64,000 nt of DNA, from contig NZ_CP122312.1 in NCBI RefSeq assembly GCF_029814175.1, positions 682,001 through 746,000 on the forward strand. Direction: 5' to 3'. Source of the DNA: Halospeciosus flavus (GTDB taxonomy: Archaea; Halobacteriota; Halobacteria; Halobacteriales; Halobacteriaceae). Below the pieces are notes generated by a model, which saw only the letters and a program-made list of their open reading frames with translations, had not been told where the DNA came from and did no database searches. Below are positions 9,763 through 18,429 of this stretch, in pieces. Positions within the stretch are counted from its first letter, which is position 1. Each line of letters opens with the position of its first letter. Position numbers and translations under genes: made by a program.

Positions 9763-10929
9763 TTAGGTGAGTTCGCGAAGCAGGCGGCGCACCCACGAGC
9801 GGTCGTGACGTGACTCTCGATTTCGGATGCGGACGCGCCGCTTCCCCATGAGCCCCCAGCCAAGAAGTGCGATACCGCTTGCGAGGACGGCATCGATCAT
9901 GACGATGGGGAGCCACGGATGGAGGCGATAGGCGGCGTCGATAAGTGCCGCGGGCAGGATTGCGAGATACCGGTATTCGGTCACGTATCGACGGTAGTAA
10001 CCGGTTTCGTCCGGTGCGGATAGTGTCAGTGAGGCCTCTGCTCGGGTGCGGCCGCCGACACGTAATCGATCCGGGTCGACGGCGACGCCATCGCTTGCGG
10101 GCTCAAGGTAGACGATGATGGGAACGACTCCCGCGTTGGGTACGCGATACGTGAGCGTCGAGGACTCACCGGCCGGAATGACCGTCGGTTGCTCGGAGTC
10201 GAACTCCGCGCTGACGATCCCGAATTCCTGAGTCCCCGCAGGCATAACCATCGCCGCGGTTGCAGCGATGACCAGTACCGCCGCGAGTGTGGCGATGACG
10301 AGTCCAGGAGAAATCGATTGATCACGCTCGCGGGTTCGTTCGCGATCACGGTTCGGGCCGCTGGTCCGGCTTGCGAGTAAGTCAAAGAGATACAGCAACC
10401 CGGAGAGCACGAGCAGGAGGTACATCAGCCCCTGTGTTCCCAGCAGTGATCGAGTGCCAGTGAGGATCGCCACCTGCCGCTGCAGTTCCGAGACGGCGTT
10501 CTGTACAGCCATGACGGCCGTCCCAAGGTTCGGAATGACGACGACCGTCCCACCGATCTGGAGGGCTTCCGCGACGATCTGGGCCTTCTGCACGGGTGGC
10601 TCTCCGCCGTCTTGGTCGGTGAAGGGATTGGCGTCCCCGCGTGTGATATATCCGCGATCGGTCTGCCCGACGACGCGGTGAGTCGTGAGCCCGCCGCCGT
10701 GAAGTTCCTCTGCACGGAAGACGATCACGTCGCCTTCTTCGATGTCTTCGGCGAGCGCCGTCGGGACCGCGATGAACCCGTCGCCAGGTTCCATCGTCGG
10801 CGCCATGCTCCCAGTCTCGACGTAGCCGAGTAACACCGGATACCCGAGCACTTGCCCCGCGACGAGCGAGAGCACGACTACGACGACGAGAAGCTCGACA
10901 CCGAGTTCCAGTGCGCGTCGAGGAGACAT
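9763..10929 (-). CDS. signal peptidase I (SipW/Sec11-type) with C-terminal membrane extension
   Basis: The 388-residue protein has an N-terminal helix and the S26B signature: catalytic Ser41 in ETGSMAPTMEPGD, His84 in LTTHRVV and Asp99 in TRGDAN. The Ser/His rather than Ser/Lys dyad is typical of archaeal, ER and SipW-type enzymes. After the catalytic domain are a helix (~165-185), a second helix, a beta-rich region (~225-320) resembling an exported-domain fold, and a final pair of helices with an Arg-rich end. It is about twice the length of a minimal archaeal signal peptidase. The clustering suggests a dedicated peptidase for the DUF1102 proteins nearby rather than the general housekeeping enzyme. 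Confidence 0.85.
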   Translation of the reverse strand: MSPRRALELGVELLVVVVVLSLVAGQVLGYPVLLGYVETGSMAPTMEPGDGFIAVPTALAEDIEEGDVIVFRAEELHGGGLTTHRVVGQTDRGYITRGDANPFTDQDGGEPPVQKAQIVAEALQIGGTVVVIPNLGTAVMAVQNAVSELQRQVAILTGTRSLLGTQGLMYLLLVLSGLLYLFDLLASRTSGPNRDRERTRERDQSISPGLVIATLAAVLVIAATAAMVMPAGTQEFGIVSAEFDSEQPTVIPAGESSTLTYRVPNAGVVPIIVYLEPASDGVAVDPDRLRVGGRTRAEASLTLSAPDETGYYRRYVTEYRYLAILPAALIDAAYRLHPWLPIVMIDAVLASGIALLGWGLMGKRRVRIRNRESRHDRSWVRRLLRELT

Positions 10930-10992
10930 CGAGGCGTTGTGGACTGACTGTATCAGGGAATCAAAAAGCTACCGCACCCGACAGGACTCAGT

Positions 10993-11856
10993 TCACCCGT
11001 CATTGGATCGACTACCTGTGCGCTCGAAGACGCCGAGCTCGAGCGCGAGATAGGGGACGATGAAGGCCAGACAGTACCCTACAAAATGGGCATAGAGGTT
11101 CACAATGGTGGAGTCAAGCCACGAGGTTGTGGGAAAGCCGACGAACGGGTAGCCCAATATGAGTCCCAGTCCGAGGATAAAGGCATCTCCGTATCCGGGA
11201 CGCTCGCGAAGCCGGGTGCGAAACGTGACGCCTCTATGCCGATCAGAGCGGATCGAGAGCCCGTAGACACCGACCATGAATGTGGCAGCGCCCGCGATAG
11301 CGAACGTGAGTGTTGTGTGTGGGAGTGCAACGACGGTAATCACCGCGAGCGTCGCGAAGAACAGCCCCGGCGTGTACCGAACCCGTACGTGTGGGTCAAG
11401 TTGCTCCTGAGCGTATAGGACGAGCAGAAGTGGGAGCAAGCCCGCGAACGCCATCACGACACCCGAGAATCCGTAGGTGTAGGCGTCACGGGGGACGGCG
11501 AGGTTGAGCGCTGAGAGGACCACCGGGAAAGCGAGAAGGTACGTCGTCCCGGCCACGCCGAACAGCCGCCGTCGCCCGGCCAACACTGCAAGAGCGTACC
11601 CGGTGCCAGCGAGCAAGATGTAGCCGGCGACGTTCGCTGCCAGATGCTCGACGCGGAAGTGGACGAAATTGGCAGTGTAGGCTGTCAGAAGCGTCGGGTC
11701 AGTATACGAGAAGGTGAGCGACCGTTTTGTCGTCTCGGGGAGACAGAAGACGCCGACGAGCAACGCGGGAACTGCCGCAAGCAGTAGACAGTCACGAAAC
11801 CGGGTCGCTGACCGGAGAGCCGCAAAGAATGGGAGTCGATCGGCAGAAGATCCCAT
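10993..11856 (-). CDS. rhomboid-family intramembrane serine protease
   Basis: The 287-residue polytopic protein carries the rhomboid catalytic features: HLAAN in the second helix region (H71, N75), GFSG with the nucleophile Ser131, and a downstream His256 in NLYAHFVGY. About six to seven hydrophobic segments fit. Rhomboids cleave transmembrane helices within the bilayer. It lies 63 bp upstream of the signal peptidase gene on the same strand. A degenerate piece of a close homologue is present at 18714-18852. The substrate is unknown; the single-helix anchors of surface proteins in this cluster are candidates. Confidence 0.8.
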   Translation of the reverse strand: MGSSADRLPFFAALRSATRFRDCLLLAAVPALLVGVFCLPETTKRSLTFSYTDPTLLTAYTANFVHFRVEHLAANVAGYILLAGTGYALAVLAGRRRLFGVAGTTYLLAFPVVLSALNLAVPRDAYTYGFSGVVMAFAGLLPLLLVLYAQEQLDPHVRVRYTPGLFFATLAVITVVALPHTTLTFAIAGAATFMVGVYGLSIRSDRHRGVTFRTRLRERPGYGDAFILGLGLILGYPFVGFPTTSWLDSTIVNLYAHFVGYCLAFIVPYLALELGVFERTGSRSNDG

Positions 11857-11887
11857 ACAGTGGCGTCAAACTCCGGACATAAAAGCA

Positions 11888-12570
11888 CTACCGCCAGGGT
11901 GCGCGCCGAATCAGGGCGAGCACGGTGGCGAGGAGAGCGAGCACAAAGACGAGTCCCCCGAGTGTCTGAAGGCCGAGCCCGGATGGTTCCGCGACAGGTT
12001 TTGCAGTGCTCGTCTGTGCGGTGTCGGTTGGACTCGGCGTGGTCATCTCCGTCCTTGTCGAGGACGTCGTGCCGCCCGTTTGTGTGGGATCGGCCGCGAC
12101 GACCTGGAGCGTACCCACAGTGGTCGACTCGACGTCGACCGCGTACTCACCCGCCTCGGGCGTGAGCGAGAACTGGAGCGTCGTCGCGTTTCCGGGCGCA
12201 AGCGTGACTGTCCGTTCGGCGACGACCGTGCCGTTCAGCGTGAGAGCAACAGTCCGTGTGCCAGTCGCCCTACCGCCGTTCTTGATGCGGGCCGTAACGG
12301 TCGCAGTCTCGTTCACCCTGACGGTACCCGGACTGAGCGTTGTGTTCGTCACCTCGAACGCCGGAACGCGTGCAGCAACGACGAACGGCGAGAAGCGATC
12401 CGTCTTGGCGGTGAACACGAGACGCCCGTCTCGTTCACCGATAGGGGTCGTCTCGAGGTCGTTCCACGACGTCGTGTCCTCAGCTCGGGTCTGTAGTAGA
12501 CAGTGAGTTGCCGGTCAGATAGCCGACGTAAACGGGCAACTGTAGATGAGGACAGCCAACGGAGCCATAT
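11888..12570 (-). pseudogene. truncated, frameshifted paralogue of the PGF-pre-PGF/CARDB surface protein
   Basis: The open part (11888-12418, 176 codons) matches the C-terminal third of the protein at 15447-16937: QFVVAARVP-like entry (SPFVVAARVPAF), a CARDB domain (VNETATVTARIKNGG), a Thr/Ser-rich stalk, and the same AEPSGLGL...RRAPWR membrane anchor. Upstream, the homology continues in a different frame (VARLRRLSDRQLTVYY corresponds to VARSYLATRGLDADQLVVYH), so a frameshift lies near 12470-12490. Nothing matching the first two thirds of the gene is visible. It sits inside the minus-strand operon between the DUF1102 gene and the rhomboid gene. Confidence 0.75.
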
Positions 12571-12697
12571 CGTTTCATCAACGGGACACACCACCATGTC
12601 GAGTGAAGTTGGCGGATGTGGCCGATAAGATTCTCCATTCAAGAGTCGAGAAAAGTGAAGAGTGAAGGGAGTCTCGAACCGGTAGGATCCACACGTA

Positions 12698-13108
12698 TCA
12701 GCAGCTATTCTTGGGTTGGACGTCCGCAGTGACGTTCGCACTCAGACCATCACCAGTGACTTCGACGGCCACGGGTTCGGTCGCATGTCCATTGTACGAC
12801 CATGCTTGTCCCGTTTCGAGGACTGTATTGATCTCGTGTTTCCCCTTGTCGTCGTAGATCGCGACGACTCTGAACGCTTCGCGATACCGATTCGTCACGT
12901 GAATCCGGACTGGATTTGTACCGTTTCCCTGACTCTTGTTACTGGGCTTGTTGCACACCTGCACACCGACGTAGGCCTCGCTATTTTCGACCACGCTCAC
13001 TTCGACGCTTCGCTCCGCGCTGACGCTGGTGAAGCCGCCGCTCCCGACGGCCAGTGCGGAGACCGCGGCGACGGCGAGGACGAGACTCAGGAAGCGACGT
13101 CGGCGCAT
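12698..13108 (-). CDS. DUF1102-type exported protein
   Basis: The 136-residue protein begins with an Arg-rich n-region (MRRRRFLSLVLAV), a hydrophobic stretch and the family block SGGFTSVSAERSVEVSV just after the likely cleavage region. The rest is beta-rich with two Cys (VCNKP and the C-terminal NSC). It shares this layout with the proteins at 14076 and 14830, and a diverged copy lies at 19326-19726. Its start lies 2 bp after the stop of the winged-helix gene, so the two are cotranscribed. It is likely exported through Tat or Sec and is a candidate structural subunit. Confidence 0.75.
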   Translation of the reverse strand: MRRRRFLSLVLAVAAVSALAVGSGGFTSVSAERSVEVSVVENSEAYVGVQVCNKPSNKSQGNGTNPVRIHVTNRYREAFRVVAIYDDKGKHEINTVLETGQAWSYNGHATEPVAVEVTGDGLSANVTADVQPKNSC

Positions 13109-13110
13109 GA

Positions 13111-13686
13111 TCAGGGCTCGAGTTCCGGCGGCTGATCAGTCTCGCCGACGCGCGACTCGCGCGCGAAGTAGGTGTGGACCGCCGCGGAGACGGTGAACGC
13201 CGCGACCACCGCGATGCCCCACGCCAGATCCGAGAGGAGCGTGAATGGCCAGGCGTTCACCCACAGCGCGAGCATCAGCGCCGTCCCGACGGTCGAGAGT
13301 CCGAGGTAGTACACGCTCCACGGAATCTCTCGCCCCCGAACGACGTCCATGTACACCTCGACGTCGTCCAGCGCCGGCGTCGGTTCGACGAGTCCGCGGT
13401 TCTCGTCGTACTCTACGACTCCCGCGTCGTCCATCTTCGGGAGGTGGGACTGCTGGAGGGCCGTGTACACGCGCTTTCGCTGGTCGTAGGACACCTGGTC
13501 GACCTCGGTGTCGTACTCCCACGCCGCGACCTGCTCGGCGATATCGCCGATCTCGGTCGCGCGGTCCTCGCGCTTCAGCGCGTGCATCGCGTATCGACGC
13601 CGCCTGTTCGAGAGCACCTCGAACAGCTCGTCATCGGTCGGCTCTTCGGCAAACTCCCCACCCCGTTGCCGCGATGCTGATGACAC
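13111..13686 (-). CDS. membrane-tethered winged-helix protein (DUF7344-like)
   Basis: The 191-residue protein has a winged-helix region at ~15-105 (DELFEVLSNRRRRYAMHAL, then YDQRKRVYTALQQSHLPKM and a GVVEYDENRG wing), followed by two C-terminal membrane helices (~128-175). This is the typical build of the DUF7344 regulators that haloarchaea place beside surface-protein genes. It heads the minus-strand operon and faces the divergent DUF1102 genes across a 389-bp intergenic region, so it probably regulates the cluster from the membrane. That role is inferred. Confidence 0.75.
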   Translation of the reverse strand: MSSASRQRGGEFAEEPTDDELFEVLSNRRRRYAMHALKREDRATEIGDIAEQVAAWEYDTEVDQVSYDQRKRVYTALQQSHLPKMDDAGVVEYDENRGLVEPTPALDDVEVYMDVVRGREIPWSVYYLGLSTVGTALMLALWVNAWPFTLLSDLAWGIAVVAAFTVSAAVHTYFARESRVGETDQPPELEP

Positions 13687-14075
13687 GACCTATTGTCTGA
13701 CGTAATCTGCCATAAGTGTTGGTGAACTTTCACTCTAGGGCGCCTTAATTACTTCAGTCTATGATCGCGTACCGTGGGGTTTTAGCCCTTGAAACCGCCC
13801 AATATCCGGATTTCTGCGACTGACCTCAGTGGTGTGGATCGACGTCGAGCAACCCGGTTCAGGCCCCGCCATCCGCTCTTCGACGGCGCACTCAGGCCCA
13901 CCCTGTCGGGGGTGCAGGGGCGGCCATCCGGGTCTTCAGGCCGAGCCAGTCACTCAACGTCACGTCGCAGGTGGAGGTTGAAGACCTGTCAGGTCGCTCA
14001 TTACCACATGGGGTAGAGACAAAGGGGTGAGTGAGTGCTTCCGGGGGAACTCGGGGGCACCGAGGTAAGACAACT
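13687..14075. promoter_or_regulatory. divergent intergenic region of the surface-protein cluster
   Basis: These 389 bp separate the minus-strand operon (starting 13686) from the plus-strand DUF1102 genes (starting 14076). AT-rich stretches near 13740-13760 (ccttaattac) are candidates for the leftward promoter. The middle is GC-rich without a recognisable gene. Control sites for the membrane-tethered regulator would be expected here, but I cannot name one. Confidence 0.4.
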
Positions 14076-14798
14076 ATGCAACGACGCAAGTTCCTCGCCG
14101 CAATGGGATCGCTCACCGCCGCCGGGGCGGCTGGACTCGGTACTGGTGCGTTCAGTAGTGTTCGGGCAACCCGTGACGTCTCTGTGAACGTCGCGGATGA
14201 CAGCAGTGCACTACTCAAGTTGAGCAAGAGCTCCAGTAACGAAAATGCTGAGTACGCCGATGGGAGCGCTACTCAGATGGCAATCAACCTGAACAGCTCG
14301 GCCAGCGGTACGGAGACAGGGTCAGGGATCAACGCGGACGCGACAACGATCATTCACGACATCTTTAGTGTTGAGAATCAGGGGACGCAGTCGGCAATTG
14401 TGTATGTCCCTCCGTCCAGTCTCGGTGCTGATGCCTTCAACATGAGCGACGACGGCATCTATATTGACCCGCAGCTCTCCAGTCCCGCACACGGCACTGA
14501 TGATTCTGCATTGGGAACGCTCCCAGATGGTACGAAATACGGTAGTTTCACAAACATCGGTGGAACGCTCCTCAGTAAGGGGCTCACAATGCCCGAAGCG
14601 TGGGATGATTCTGTGACCTCTACCGCTCCTCTCGGGCAATCTGTCTACCTTCTTAACCCTGGTGAGTCGTTCGACTTCGGCCTCTACCTCAAGACGAACG
14701 ACAACCCGACCAGCTCCAAAACGTACAGCATGGATATCCTTGCTGACGCCAACCTAGCGACTAAGTACGGTCTCGGTACGACGAACAGCGGTACCTAA
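14076..14798 (+). CDS. DUF1102-type exported protein with twin-arginine signal
   Basis: From the ATG at 14076 the protein has 240 residues. It opens with MQRRKFLAAMGSLTAAGAAG, a Tat-like signal, and then GTGAFSSVRATRDVSVNVAD, the DUF1102 block. The mature region is Ser/Asn/Gly-rich and beta-type, with VENQGTQSAIVYV, which recurs in the next gene (VENQGTQPVHVY), so the two are paralogues. A longer frame starts at 14031, but the Tat signal fixes the start at 14076. It is the first gene of the plus-strand arm. Confidence 0.8.
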   Translation: MQRRKFLAAMGSLTAAGAAGLGTGAFSSVRATRDVSVNVADDSSALLKLSKSSSNENAEYADGSATQMAINLNSSASGTETGSGINADATTIIHDIFSVENQGTQSAIVYVPPSSLGADAFNMSDDGIYIDPQLSSPAHGTDDSALGTLPDGTKYGSFTNIGGTLLSKGLTMPEAWDDSVTSTAPLGQSVYLLNPGESFDFGLYLKTNDNPTSSKTYSMDILADANLATKYGLGTTNSGT

Positions 14799-14829
14799 AA
14801 TCTCCGTCTCAAGATACGTGGCCTAGCCA

Positions 14830-15402
14830 ATGAAACGAAGACAACTACTCACCGGGCTCGTCGCACTCACCGGTGGAGGGAGCCTCGCGCTCAGCTCTGG
14901 CGCGTTCACGAGCGTCAGCGCCGAACGCACGGTCTCCGTTAGTGTCACCGACGATGACACCGCACTCTTAAGGCTCACACAGCGTGGTAGTGGACGACGC
15001 TCATTCACCGACGGGGCAACCGAAACGATCGGATTCGACTTTCCTGACCCAGATGAAAACGAATACGGTGGCACCGACCCCGAGGGCCTCGGCACCGACT
15101 CCGTCTATCGGTTCGGCGGCGACGCCGCACACGACGAGACGGGGCTCTTCGCCGTCGAGAACCAGGGGACGCAGCCGGTCCACGTCTACAGCACGCAAGC
15201 GACGACGGCGGGCGTCCCTGACGTGACGATATACGATGTCGAGTCCGGTGACCTTCTAACGAAGGAAAGTCCGTCACCCGCGATGGACCCTGGCCACCGA
15301 TGTCTCTGCGGGCTCGAGATCGACACGCACGGCGTGCCCGTCCGCGAGGAAGAGTACGACGTGACGCTCACGATTAACGCCGTCGCGACCGATAGCGACT
15401 GA
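14830..15402 (+). CDS. DUF1102-type exported protein
   Basis: The 190-residue protein begins MKRRQLLTGLVALTGGG, then SGAFTSVSAERTVSVSVTDD, the same signal and family block as its neighbours. The middle has an acidic Pro-rich loop and VENQGTQPVHVY; two Cys occur as CLCG. It lies 31 bp after the preceding DUF1102 gene and 44 bp before the anchored surface protein, so it is most likely part of one plus-strand operon. It is a candidate secreted subunit. Confidence 0.8.
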   Translation: MKRRQLLTGLVALTGGGSLALSSGAFTSVSAERTVSVSVTDDDTALLRLTQRGSGRRSFTDGATETIGFDFPDPDENEYGGTDPEGLGTDSVYRFGGDAAHDETGLFAVENQGTQPVHVYSTQATTAGVPDVTIYDVESGDLLTKESPSPAMDPGHRCLCGLEIDTHGVPVREEEYDVTLTINAVATDSD

Positions 15403-15446
15403 CGACGCCGGCGACTTCCTCCATACCCGTATTCCCCTTTCACTCA

Positions 15447-16937
15447 ATGCGACGCCTCCTCGTCGTCCTGATCGCGTTCGCCCTCGCGGGAACGCTCGTG
15501 TTCCCGTCGGGAGCCGTGCCGCTACTCGGCGCGGCGGATCCGGTCAGCGAGGAGGTCACACTCGCACCCATTGACGCACCGAACGGTGACTACGCCTATC
15601 TCGAAGATGGCGAGCTCGTCGTCGACCTCACGGCCGCGAACCCGAACGTCTCGGGGGAGGGGATCAACGACGACGCGATCACGACCGTCGACGACGTCTT
15701 CCTGATTCACTACAACGGCTCGCAGTACGCGGATGTCTGGGTGACCGACGGGTCCGAGGACGTCACGTTCTACGCGCGCGGGCACCCGATCCAGTCCGAG
15801 GCGAACAACGTCACGCTCGGGCCGAACCGGTCAGTGGCCGTCGGGTTCTCCGTCGACACGAGGGGACAGACGGTCGACGGGCTGATCGACGATCTCACTG
15901 TCCACGCAAAGGTGGCCGAACCACCCAAGAACGGGAGTCAGACCGCAAGTGTCGGCGCGCTCGGCGGCGATACGGTGTCGGTACAGACCAGCGTACCGAA
16001 CGCGACGACCCGTCGCTTCGAGATCTCCGATGCGGACGTCGGCGAGGAGATCGTCCTCGACGCCGAATCGCTGGTGCTCGACCGTGACCAGGCCGACGCG
16101 ACGCTTACTCTCGACGAACTCGTCGTGACTGCCGGGAGCGACGACGTCGATCTCGAAGCCACCGTGGTGGAGCGGCCGTCAGTCGGCGGCGCCGGGAGCG
16201 AGACACTCGGCGCTCTCGCGATCAACGTCGAAAGAGGGAACGTCGAGAGCGCGACACTCCGCTTCAGCGTTGCGCGGTCGTACCTCGCCACGCGCGGACT
16301 CGACGCGGACCAGCTCGTCGTCTATCACGGCGGCGATGGAGAGGGCGAAGGGTGGATGACACTCGACGCGACAGTCACCAAGTCGAGCGGCGAGCGCGTT
16401 CACTTCGAGGCCGAGACGCCAGGTTTCTCGCAGTTCGTCGTCGCCGCGCGCGTGCCCAGTATCGGGGTTACGGACGCGGGACTCCAGTCGTCGACGATCA
16501 CAGCCAACGAGACGGCGACCGTGACGGCACAGGTCAAGAACGACGGCGCCACAGCGGGCGAGCGAAACGTGACACTCGCGCTTAACGGGACAGTCGTCGA
16601 GACGCGAACCGTCGCACTCGGCCCGCAGAGCTCGACGACAATCCAGTTCACGGTCGCTCCTCCGACCGGCGAACACACGGTTCGGGTGGGTGGCGTCAAG
16701 GCCGGAACGCTCACCGTCGAGTCGCTTCCGACGATCAACGAAGGGTCCGGTGGTGCGGCGACTAGGACGGAGACAACTACGACGCTCGACGCGACGACCA
16801 CCGACGCCGTACAGGCCAATAATCAGCTCGCCGCCGAGCCATCGGGACTCGGTCTCGGGTCGCTCGGCGGGCTCGTTCTAGCGCTCGCCCTACTCGTGGC
16901 CGTCCTTGTGTTAGCCCGGCGTGCTCCCTGGCGGTAG
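15447..16937 (+). CDS. anchored surface protein with PGF-pre-PGF and CARDB domains
   Basis: The 496-residue protein has a signal peptide (MRRLLVVLIAFALAGTLVF), an N-terminal DUF1102-like segment (LVVDLTAANPNVSGEG, VDDVFLIHY), a middle beta region, a PGF-pre-PGF-like segment (~265-340, FSVARSYLATRGLDADQLVVY ending at QFVVAARVP), a CARDB domain (~340-430), a Thr-rich stalk and a C-terminal helix followed by RRAPWR. The end resembles a PGF-CTERM anchor but lacks the PGF tripeptide. It probably sits on the outer face of the membrane. A broken paralogue lies at 11888-12570. It is the last gene of the plus-strand arm. Confidence 0.8.
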   Translation: MRRLLVVLIAFALAGTLVFPSGAVPLLGAADPVSEEVTLAPIDAPNGDYAYLEDGELVVDLTAANPNVSGEGINDDAITTVDDVFLIHYNGSQYADVWVTDGSEDVTFYARGHPIQSEANNVTLGPNRSVAVGFSVDTRGQTVDGLIDDLTVHAKVAEPPKNGSQTASVGALGGDTVSVQTSVPNATTRRFEISDADVGEEIVLDAESLVLDRDQADATLTLDELVVTAGSDDVDLEATVVERPSVGGAGSETLGALAINVERGNVESATLRFSVARSYLATRGLDADQLVVYHGGDGEGEGWMTLDATVTKSSGERVHFEAETPGFSQFVVAARVPSIGVTDAGLQSSTITANETATVTAQVKNDGATAGERNVTLALNGTVVETRTVALGPQSSTTIQFTVAPPTGEHTVRVGGVKAGTLTVESLPTINEGSGGAATRTETTTTLDATTTDAVQANNQLAAEPSGLGLGSLGGLVLALALLVAVLVLARRAPWR

Positions 16938-17056
16938 CGCTTTTGTGGCGCACTCCTCATTTCGGTATGGTGCCAACACTGGGCCCGAACTCGGTGCAGT
17001 CGTTCGCAAAGATAATCCGGCAGTCGGTCCGGCTCCTGACATCCTCCCACGACTGA

Positions 17057-18429
17057 ACAGTAGGTGCCGAAGTTCAAGACAGATTTGATCGACCACCGAC
17101 GGGAAGGGGAGTGAAATGAACACGATTTACTGGTGTTTGCTTCCTAGCCATACGCTCGTCAAGCTATCTGAGTCCCTTGAAGAAGGCTGCAGAAAGCCTT
17201 GCCAGTCGGCAGCGGCGTGCTGACCCGGGCGAGCCCGGGTCAGCCGCCGCATCCTCTTCTATCCATCTGGCAGCGATAGGACGAACAGCCGAAACAAGGC
17301 TGTCGAGACGGCTGGTCGATCAGTCAACACTCGCTGCTCAACCAAACAGAAACACACCAGAATCCACAGGTTGTACATCGCCACAGCGAACAGAAACTCG
17401 AATAACCGCACCGCGAACGTCGGCGACGACGTTCGCGGAAGGAACTCACCTATCTTCCGGTAGGACGTCTCTATCCCCCACCGACGCCGGTACGCCTCCG
17501 CAAGCGGTTCGGCGAACTCCACCGAGACGTCACGATTGGTCACCAGACACAACGAGTCGTCGTCCCGACTGCGGTGCGGGACGACGACGAGTGTCACCGA
17601 AACTCGTCCGGTCGGTGGATTCTTTCTCACCATCTCGTAGTCGGTGACGAACGTGGGTTCATCGTGGGCGTCAAGCGCGCGCTTGACGCCCACTGTCTTC
17701 GGCGCACGCACGACGAATTCGACGTCAAGATCGGCTAATGTCTCGATGAGAGCAACTCGATAGAATCCACGGTCACAGTAAACGCGGTTGATTTGGACGA
17801 ACTGGCGTGCGGTGGCGATGAGTCGGCGGATAGACTCCCGCAAGGTGCGGGAGTCATCCGCCTCGATCGATTCGCACGCTAAGGTGAATCGGACGGCTGG
17901 ATCGACAATACAGAGTGTAACGAACGCGTACGCAAGGTTCGTTCCACGGTCTGGATTGATCGCGCAGACGTGCGGTGTCTCGGCCGAGCCGTAGTAGAGC
18001 CACTCGTGAATGTCTAACGCGACGTCGACCGGCCGAGCGAACGCCCGCTGTCGGCGGGCGTGAGCGAACGTGACTGCCCGGACACCATCGAACTGAGCGT
18101 CGATGGTGTCCGGGCTGAGTCCACGAAGATGATAGAGAAGTGATTTCGCAAGCGGACTCCGGTTTTGGAGATCGATGTCTTCACCGCGAGCTAGCTGCAG
18201 CTCTTTCGCGGTTGTATGGACGAATTCGCCGTCGAAGGCACTCCGAGCGAGGACTTTCTCGAAGTCCTCGCTCGGATACAATCCATTCGGTTTCGTAGCA
18301 AAATCGAGCCCCGTGAACAGCAGCGACGAGGCAGCACGAGACAGCTGTTTCGCCTCAGTTGCGTGAATCATACCACAGATAGGTCACCGACAACGAAAAC
18401 GACGACTCAGCTACTTCGGCACCTACTGT
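17057..18429 (-). mobile_element. ISH3-like insertion sequence
   Basis: The ends are a perfect 17-bp inverted repeat, ACAGTAGGTGCCGAAGT at 17057-17073 and its complement at 18413-18429, giving a 1373-bp element. It contains one transposase gene. Only GA is shared at the two flanks (actga before, gaagt after), less than the 5-bp duplication usual for this family. Removing the element and one GA restores the hairpin cccacgactgaagtcgtggg of the host MITE, which confirms the boundaries. Confidence 0.8.
17259..18371 (-). CDS. DDE transposase, ISH3-like family
   Basis: The 370-residue protein has an acidic catalytic triad in recognisable settings: Asp in VALDIHEWLYYG, Asp in VYCDRGFY and Glu in RRWGIETSYRKIGEF, the Y-R-E-K type signature of IS4-related enzymes. 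The element size (~1.37 kb) and protein length fit the ISH3 family. The frame is intact and the element's ends are perfect, so it may still be active. Confidence 0.8.
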   Translation of the reverse strand: MIHATEAKQLSRAASSLLFTGLDFATKPNGLYPSEDFEKVLARSAFDGEFVHTTAKELQLARGEDIDLQNRSPLAKSLLYHLRGLSPDTIDAQFDGVRAVTFAHARRQRAFARPVDVALDIHEWLYYGSAETPHVCAINPDRGTNLAYAFVTLCIVDPAVRFTLACESIEADDSRTLRESIRRLIATARQFVQINRVYCDRGFYRVALIETLADLDVEFVVRAPKTVGVKRALDAHDEPTFVTDYEMVRKNPPTGRVSVTLVVVPHRSRDDDSLCLVTNRDVSVEFAEPLAEAYRRRWGIETSYRKIGEFLPRTSSPTFAVRLFEFLFAVAMYNLWILVCFCLVEQRVLTDRPAVSTALFRLFVLSLPDG

